A stretch of DNA of 64,000 bases from assembly GCF_901933205.1 (NCBI RefSeq), contig NC_044572.1:79791465-79855464 (forward strand), in the 5' to 3' direction. Below the pieces are notes generated by a model that saw only the letters and a list, made by a program, of their open reading frames with translations, was not told the origin of the DNA and ran no database searches. Both the position numbers and the translations under genes were made by a program. Source of the stretch: Camarhynchus parvulus (Eukaryota; Chordata; Aves; Passeriformes; Thraupidae). This document shows positions 57,472 through 64,000 of this stretch, in pieces; the stretch's first letter is position 1; each line of letters starts with the position of its first letter.

Positions 57472-59139
57472 AAAACAAAATGAAACAAAACAAAACAACC
57501 AGTTTTGGGAATTCCTTCATGTCTTACTGGAAAATTAGAATAGCAAAACAAAGAAGCTGTGTTCCTTGGACAGACAAAAGCAGGGTCCTTTGGAATATAA
57601 TGGTATCAGGTAGGCTGGCAAACTGGCATGTATAATTTCTCTACATTGGTATTAAATCTTCAGCAGATAAAGGTGTTATCCTCTGCTGTACAATTCTGTA
57701 CCACAATGTCTAAATCAAGCCCCAAAGAAAAGGCCATGTCTACTTCTCTCTTGTGAGCCACTAACAATCTGAAATACCAAGTACATCACAAGCAAAGCCT
57801 TTGAGACAGGATGTTCTGAGGATGGATTTTTGTGCATTATCCACTGTACTTAAATCCATTCTTCTGCCTTGGGATTGAATATGTATATGCCTTATACTGA
57901 AAGGCTCAGCTTCTTCCTAGGGAGACTGAAATTCATCTCGTTCAGTTGTAGCCCTGTTTGAGCATCTTTCATTCACTAGGACTTTTCTGATAAGCTGTGC
58001 TCAGCTTACAGAAACTTCAAAGCTGAGGCAAAGTTATTAAAAGAGAGAGAAAAGAACTACACCTCTAGTTCAATCTTCAAACAATACAAAAATCGATTAA
58101 GAGTCAGAGATTAGCTTCACTGTAACCCTTCCCACATTCTCATGAAAATTAAGTGTTGTCTCTTTCCTTCCCCATTTTATTCTAAAATCTACTTAAAACT
58201 TAAGAGATCAGTAACTATTAGTCTGGCAATATTAATAACAAGCTGCACTTCAGAGCCCTGTGGCTAGAGATTAGCTGTAGAGTTGCCACCAAAAGAAACA
58301 AAGAAAGAGAATGAAATTATTTACAAAGCAAATACTAAAAAACCTCATCTTGAAGCTGGAAGAATTCATTTGCTTCAGTCATTCCTGAGGAGAAAAACAT
58401 TAAGTCTTAGGGGGTTTCTTGAGTTGGACATTGGCCTATCTTGCCTTGGTTTCTGTAACTGTGAATGAATAATCACGGGTGGCTTTGTCATTGTGAGAGA
58501 CAATTAGTGTGCAGAAAATGTCTAGACATCACCCATTAAAAGAAATTCTAAGAAGCACATCATTATTACAAAATGATGGAAATACTTCCAGAAGCAGCGG
58601 TACTAATTTGAAAGTTAGGATGGCATGGACTTTTTAACTGGTCCTGGGGCACAGCCTGGATTAGATTGCAGTGGGAACCCAGGAGAAAGCATCCAAGGTG
58701 AGCTGTTCACACACAATCTTCCTGGAAAGAGCAGTGCTTTTGAGTATTGGCCCGTCAGTGTGTGCATAGCTCTTGCAGGATGGGTGAGCCAGAGTAGGAC
58801 TTGGCCATCTGGCCATAGCAGCAGCTGACCCAGGAGCAGAGTCACCTGAAGGCTGTGAACAAAGAGAAAGAATATTCCCTGAATTATGAAAAGGAGTGGA
58901 GGAAGATAAGATATCTCAGCATTCTGCTTCGCCTGATTCTGAAAGAAAGGGAGCGGACAGCAACGAGCGAGAAGAGAAGGATGGTGGTCAAATGTACTCA
59001 AGGAATTGTACAATTAGAAAATGTAAGGAAAATATTCAGAGACCTGGGTCTGGAGATTCATATTCTGAATCTGCCATTTTTCATCAAGGTTTTTGCCTTG
59101 GAGCTCTTTTTTTCCCTTTCTTCCAAATACCAGGAAGTT

Positions 59140-60480
59140 AAGCAGTTCATTCCTTTTGCAAGATCATATTATCATCCAACAAGTATTGCACTCATTCACA
59201 AGCTAAAAGGGTACTTCATCTAAGGAGTATATTTATAGGGCCCTGAACCACAGAGACTTCAAGTAAAAGTCTCAAGCCATTATGATCCTGAAGAAGATAG
59301 TGTTATGAAAAGCAGATATCATATTTTGACTGCAGGAGTTTTGAAAACAAGCTCTGTGTGCAGGTTCCTGCCAGCCATCATTTTGAGCCCACTAAACCAA
59401 TTCATTTGCAGAATCAGCTGAGATTCACCCGTTATTCTAGAGGGAAATAACTGATGCTGAATCAGTTGATAGGCCTGTCAGTAAAAAGCACTATGAGCCA
59501 GTCCATCAAGCTACAGCTCCACCTTCCACTCTTTCAACATACAGCATACACAACCTCAGTGAATTGATAGTCCTGTCCTGTCTCTTCCAGCACATTACAA
59601 GCCTCCACTTTCTGAAGTTAACTCTGTGCCTGACCCTCCTCCACCTCAGAACAAGCCAGCAATTTTCAGATCCTCTGGAGAGGACATGGTGCAGTTCACT
59701 TCTTATCCTCAGAAAAGCTTCCCTGACAAAGGTCCTGTTAAAGGAACTAACAGATTCAGAAAACACTCAGTCCTTCTTACAACTGCTTTAAAATAAAACC
59801 TTACCTAGTGCTGCAAGGCCCTTTGAGCACAAGTTTGAAAGTCCTAAAGCCAAACACAATCTCTTGACAAATGAAGTTCAATGTAAATCACAGTCACCAT
59901 CAAATCTCCCTGTTCTCACCAAACCAATTCTCACTAAGCTGTTTCAAAAGCACACAGCTTATTGCAGCTTCCCAAGTTTGACAGTGGAATGGCTACAATA
60001 CCTTGAGTGAACAGGTTCAACAATCCTAAGTATCAACCCAATAATGTTAATGCTGTTCCTAAAGCCATTCCTATAAGCCCTTCAGCACTCAAGGATGAGA
60101 AGGAAGACCACAGACACACTGTTGCAGCCACAGCAAGAGGTGTATTTAACAGCTGTGGTGGTGTGTTCAGCTCCATAGGGTCTGGAGGTGGTATTTTTGT
60201 ACCACAGGGTATATTCCAGATGGACTATAGCAAGAAATCTGTTTCAAAGTCTGCAAAAAACAACCTTCCACTCTTGGTCAAAGAGAAAAATAAAATGCTT
60301 CTTAGCCTCTCAATAATGTCAGGGCCTCATGGATTAACATTCCTGAAATCAGTGAAGCTGCGCCTGATGTACTGTGACCCCAAAACCTGTCAGAACGAGT
60401 CCCTTCCTGGAAGGGAAGGGGATAGTCTGGGGATCCAGACTATCTCATTGAAGAAATCTGTTTCTCAGTCCTAATTGACC
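59140..60480 (+). pseudogene. TJP1: Processed pseudogene (retrocopy) of TJP1 / ZO-1, 3' portion
   Basis: ZO-1 is a tight-junction scaffold (PDZ, SH3, GUK, long proline-rich tail, ZU5). This stretch follows its last ~350 residues in order, without introns and in changing frames. The matches are HYDPEED (59278), YEKQISYFDCRSFENK (59304), YEPVHQ (59492), KPPLSEV...PPPPQNKPAIFR and YPQKSFPDKGPV (59599-59740), ARPFEHKFESPK (59813), VPKAIPISPSA (60055), then the ZU5 domain: HTVAATARGVFNS, FVPQG, SGPHGLTFLKSVKLRL, CDPKTCQN (60115-60410). The last block, DPDYLIEE...SVLID (60432-60479), is again out of frame. At least five frameshifts plus stops disable it. Parent exons are contiguous here, hence a retrocopy. 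Similarity is weak before 59270, so the 5' edge is uncertain. No clear poly(A) follows. Confidence 0.88.
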
Positions 60481-61944
60481 TTTATAAATATGGACTTAGC
60501 TCAATGCATAAAAAATGGGAAACTGAGATGGACCTCACATATAAGGTGAATCACTCTATTTCAAGGCCAGTAAGAGCAGCTTGCAAGCATAAATTCATAA
60601 ACAGTAAAATTTCCCATATGAACCAGTTCTTTCTTCCCATTTTGGACACTAACTTGCAGTTTTCTTTCTTCCAGTTCTTTAAGTAGATTATATGAAGACC
60701 TCATCCTAAACTTGCAGTGGGGCCATATGTCCAGGGACTCTTCTTTTTCTGCTGTCTCTTGGTGACCTGCAGTCTCCAGTAGCAGCCTCCTCTGCCATGT
60801 ATGTTGTTCATGAAGACACTGAGTAAGAGTGGTGCCACTGCAGTACATTACCATAAGGAACACAGCATTGTTCCTTGTTTGCTGGTTGAAGGGGTAGAGT
60901 AGCTGAATACCTAGTTAAAGCTGAGATGGCAGTCAGTTCAGCCTGTCTTCCTAGCTACTCCTGTTGCTTTCATTTGGACTTATTCTGGTTGGTCCCTGTG
61001 TTTCCTGAAGTCCACCATTCAGCCTAGTTGAGGTATTTCTCCATAAACTCTGCACAGAGGAACATATCATCTGTATATTCTGCCAGGAATAGTTGTTAAT
61101 ACACTCCTCAATAGCCGTCTTTGCCACAGCAACCCATCTTGTGACACATGCCTATCTTATGATCTTCTCTGGCTTCCTGACCCTTCCTTCCAGAATTGCT
61201 ACTCAGTAAATTGTTCTTCATTCTGTATTTCTGCAGATAATCATCTCCTGCTTCTGTGTAATAATATTATCCATTTGACTTTAATGAATTACATCTTCCA
61301 AAATCAAGATAACTGAAATCTAAACCAGTCCTCAAACATTTTTAACCCTCTGCCCTTGTTTCTGTCCATACAGCAGACTGTCACACAGGATGGACATATA
61401 TCCAGGATAGAAGACTGTCTACAGAAATTAGTTCATATGTTTTCTACCAAATTCTTTTGATAAATGCTTGTATTTAAATGATGACTCATTAGTACCTGTT
61501 CTGAGTAGCACCATGTGAACTTTTTTCATCCTTTCTGCACCAGTTCCATCTTAGCTTCCATCCCTGTTCTGTCAATAAATACATATTTTCTCCTCTGTAT
61601 TACTTAATCTTTCTTCTTGCATACTCTTGCTGCCTTCATATCCCAGAATATATTCCTATCAAAAAGAATGCAGTCCATTGTCGTCTTTATGTAGTTAAAA
61701 TTGTGGGTAAAATTTGTACTGGGAGAAGAGGCTAAACAAATGTGCACACCTGAAGACACACATTCGTTGTATTTAAATGTTTCTTCCATTATGAATAATA
61801 ATCTTTTTGACAGGAGAGCAGCAGAGGGGCTATTATGTGCCATCTAGTGTGTTACATCAACTATATGAGATATAATATGTGTATTTTTTTAACAGTTTTC
61901 TAGTGATCTGCAGTTGTCTTGTGATGGTTTTGCATTTGTTGTGG

Positions 61945-62002
61945 GCAGGGAGGTTAGGTTAGAAAAATTCCCGATGTCCTTTCCAACCTCAGTTATTCTG
62001 GT
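61945..62002 (+). mobile_element. CR1 3'-tail remnant
   Basis: 'gatgtcctttccaacctcagttattctggttct' (in pieces) matches the end of a CR1 tail on the + strand. Only about 60 bases are recognisable. Confidence 0.55.
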
Positions 62003-63067
62003 TCTACACGTAATTTTTAAATTTACTTGATATTAATAAAAGCATTTTTTCATGTGTACCTGCATAAAGTAAAATACTTCTGTGAATTATAAGGACAGCA
62101 TTTTCAGGCTCAGTCTCTGAAAGGAGAAGTAATTCCAGGATAAAAAGAACTTGAACATAAATGACAGCTTTATCTACTTTATTTGCTTTCAGAAGAGGAT
62201 TTCATAGCTCAAAAGTGGGCCAGGTTCCAAGATGCGCTTCAGTATATTTACTTTTAATGTTTGAAATAAATGTGTACTAAGGATGTATTTCAGACCTTTT
62301 CAAAGATAAGGAGATGTGTGTGTGGATAAATCTGGAGCTAAGAGCTACCCAATAGAATATCTCATAATTGGTAAGAGAATGCTTTATATTAATGATCTTT
62401 AAAGAATCTTTTCAGTATGGTTTGTCTGCTATAAATTTGATGCAACATGACTGCAAATGTGCTTTGTATTGCTGTTTATATTAGATAAGGAGCTCTTGTT
62501 TAAATGAATGTGTGGCTGCACAATATTGCTGTTAACTGTGTCACTCAAAAGCTGATATGCCAATTCTAATATTCTCCTTCCCTCATGGTTTTTCACAGAA
62601 GTTTCATTTTATCTGAGTGGATTTTTTTGGGAGTAGCACTATGATATTTAAGGTCCACTTAGCTTAATGGTGCCATTTAAATGGAGTATTTAGCATAATT
62701 GTTAAAGGGAAGACCACTGCCACTTGCTAGTGCATTGCATCATATTTGATTCATAGGCAGGAATTTTAATTGGGTGCTTCTGCTAAATCAAGCTGGGAAC
62801 CAGCTTGAGCTGCAGGAAAAGCAGGGCTAGCAGGAGTAAAATCTTTAATTTTCTCACATAGTGAAGACTAATGTTTGCTTGAGACAGTGATAAATGAAGC
62901 CTTACCTCATTGCTCCTGCTCAGCTTTATGAGGGCAAGATCATGCCAAAAAAACTGGTTTCTTTTTTGGAATTACAAACATTTGTGTCAGCTTATTTTGT
63001 ACTTTTACTGGCTTACTTGGTCTTGGGTTTTGTTATAGATTCAGAAGTCATTTGTGCTGTTGGGGTC

Positions 63068-63830
63068 AAGGATTAGAGTTTGGGATTGGGGTATGAGGTG
63101 GGGAGAGGTAGGAGCTAGGAGTCAGGTTTGGAGTTAGTGGTCAGAGTTAGTGTAAAGGCTTAACAAGCATGGTCTAACATCCAAAACCCACTTACAGCCA
63201 CAAAATCAGCCCTTCCTTGCTGGCCCAGCTCACACCCTTTGTGTGAGCTTCACATGGCAGCCTCCAGATCCTGCCTATTCAAGGGCTGAGGCATGAGGAC
63301 CCCCAGAGATCCAGCAGAAACATTCTGTTCTCCTTGACCTCTGCCCATCTCCTACCTCCTGGGCACTGGCACCCGAGAGCTAGGGTCAAGAGAGGGGCTG
63401 AATGTCCAGGGTGAAGAAGGAGGGCTTAGGCTTTGGGAATCTGCATAGGTCTAGGGCTGGAGGTTGAGCCTGCCTTTTGGGGAGAGGGATTGGCCTTTAG
63501 GGTGACAGAAGGGCTTTGGGTCATGGTTTGGACTTCCATGAAGAGTTTTTGGTAAGCAATTGTAGGTTGTAGATTGGAGGTGGAGTCACAGTAAGGACTA
63601 GGATTAGGGGTAGGGACAGCAGATTAGGGCTGCCATCAGAACAAGGATGTGGGATAGGGATAAAATAAAGGGTTTCGGGTTTGGTTTTTGGCCTTTGTGA
63701 TAGAGCTTGGGGTTAGGGTTTAGTGAAGGGTGCTGGGGTAAGGGTTAGGGGTCAGGTTACACAGGCTTTGTGTTAGTGGACAGAGTTGGGTACAGGCTTA
63801 AACAGTGTGCTCCTGTGTTTGCTGTACCCA
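63068..63830 (+). repeat. Degenerate TTAGGG-like G-rich repeat with a ~0.64 kb duplication
   Basis: The + strand is rich in ggttaggg-, gattaggg- and ggtaaggg-like words, for example ggggttagggtt (63709-63720) and gggtaagggttagggg (63736-63751). Two segments align about 630-640 bases apart. gttagtggtcagagtt at 63133-63148 matches 63772-63787 with one change, with gtcaggtt before and aggctta after in both copies. 63728-63751 fits a G-quadruplex pattern with loops of 4, 3 and 3 bases. It looks like an old minisatellite or satellite with units of about 0.64 kb, or a decayed telomere-like insertion. The non-G-rich middle (63180-63360) is part of the unit. I do not recognise the family. Confidence 0.6.
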
Positions 63831-63874
63831 CTAGGCTGCCATCATTTTCATTGTCAAGACAAATCTAAAAAAGT

Positions 63875-64000
63875 CCTGGAGTCAGCAGCATGCCCCAGCA
63901 GCAAAGTGGGCCAGCAGCCTCCTGGCTGTCAGAAGTGTTAGCAGCAAGTCAGTGAGGGAGATCATGTCCCTCAGCTCAGCACTGGTGAGGCCACACTTGG
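63875..64000 (+). mobile_element. CR1 LINE fragment running off the right edge
   Basis: The + strand reads LLAVRSVSSKSVREIMSLSSALVRPHL, matching the CR1 ORF2 segment (CIRSSV-SRSREV-L-L-SALVRPHLEYC). It ends at the window edge with 'ctggtgaggccacacttgg'. The left boundary, where it meets the G-rich repeat, is approximate. Confidence 0.8.

Overview
This window is nuclear DNA from a vertebrate, almost certainly a bird. Two things point to birds: many truncated CR1 (chicken repeat 1) LINE fragments on both strands, and two LTRs of types I associate with avian endogenous retroviruses. A fragment resembling a tRNA-Ile-derived SINE hints at a passerine, but only weakly. Coding content is about 1 percent.

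The only intact gene I can support is part of CTNND2 (delta-catenin, p120-catenin family), read on the + strand. Four consecutive exons encode about 210 residues of the armadillo-repeat domain: 18068-18185, 21176-21361, 31150-31323 and 43373-43523. Their reading phases join seamlessly. They lie in very long introns: more than 18 kb upstream, then 2,990, 9,788 and 12,049 bases, then more than 20 kb downstream. I found neither the preceding nor the following exon here.

Layout: 1-18067 is the upstream intron, with two + strand CR1 ORF2 remnants, a 50-base near-perfect palindrome, a tRNA-like SINE head, a - strand CR1 tail, and a 140-base GGAA/GGGA tract ending about 280 bases before the first exon. 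18186-43372 holds the three internal introns, with a solo LTR (28.0-28.6 kb), a degraded CR1 cluster (35.7-37.2 kb), a perfect 17-bp hairpin (34.63 kb) and a phase-compatible cassette-exon candidate (26999-27121). 43524-64000 is the downstream intron, with a second LTR (52.1-52.5 kb), two - strand CR1 copies (54.3-55.9 kb), a disabled intronless copy of the 3' end of TJP1 (ZO-1) at about 59.14-60.48 kb, and a degenerate TTAGGG-like G-rich repeat duplicated at about 0.64 kb spacing near the right edge.

The most surprising item is the TJP1 retrocopy: processed pseudogenes are scarce in bird genomes because CR1 rarely copies host mRNA. The cassette-exon candidates are speculative and need transcript evidence. 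Most other open reading frames are short and chance-like.
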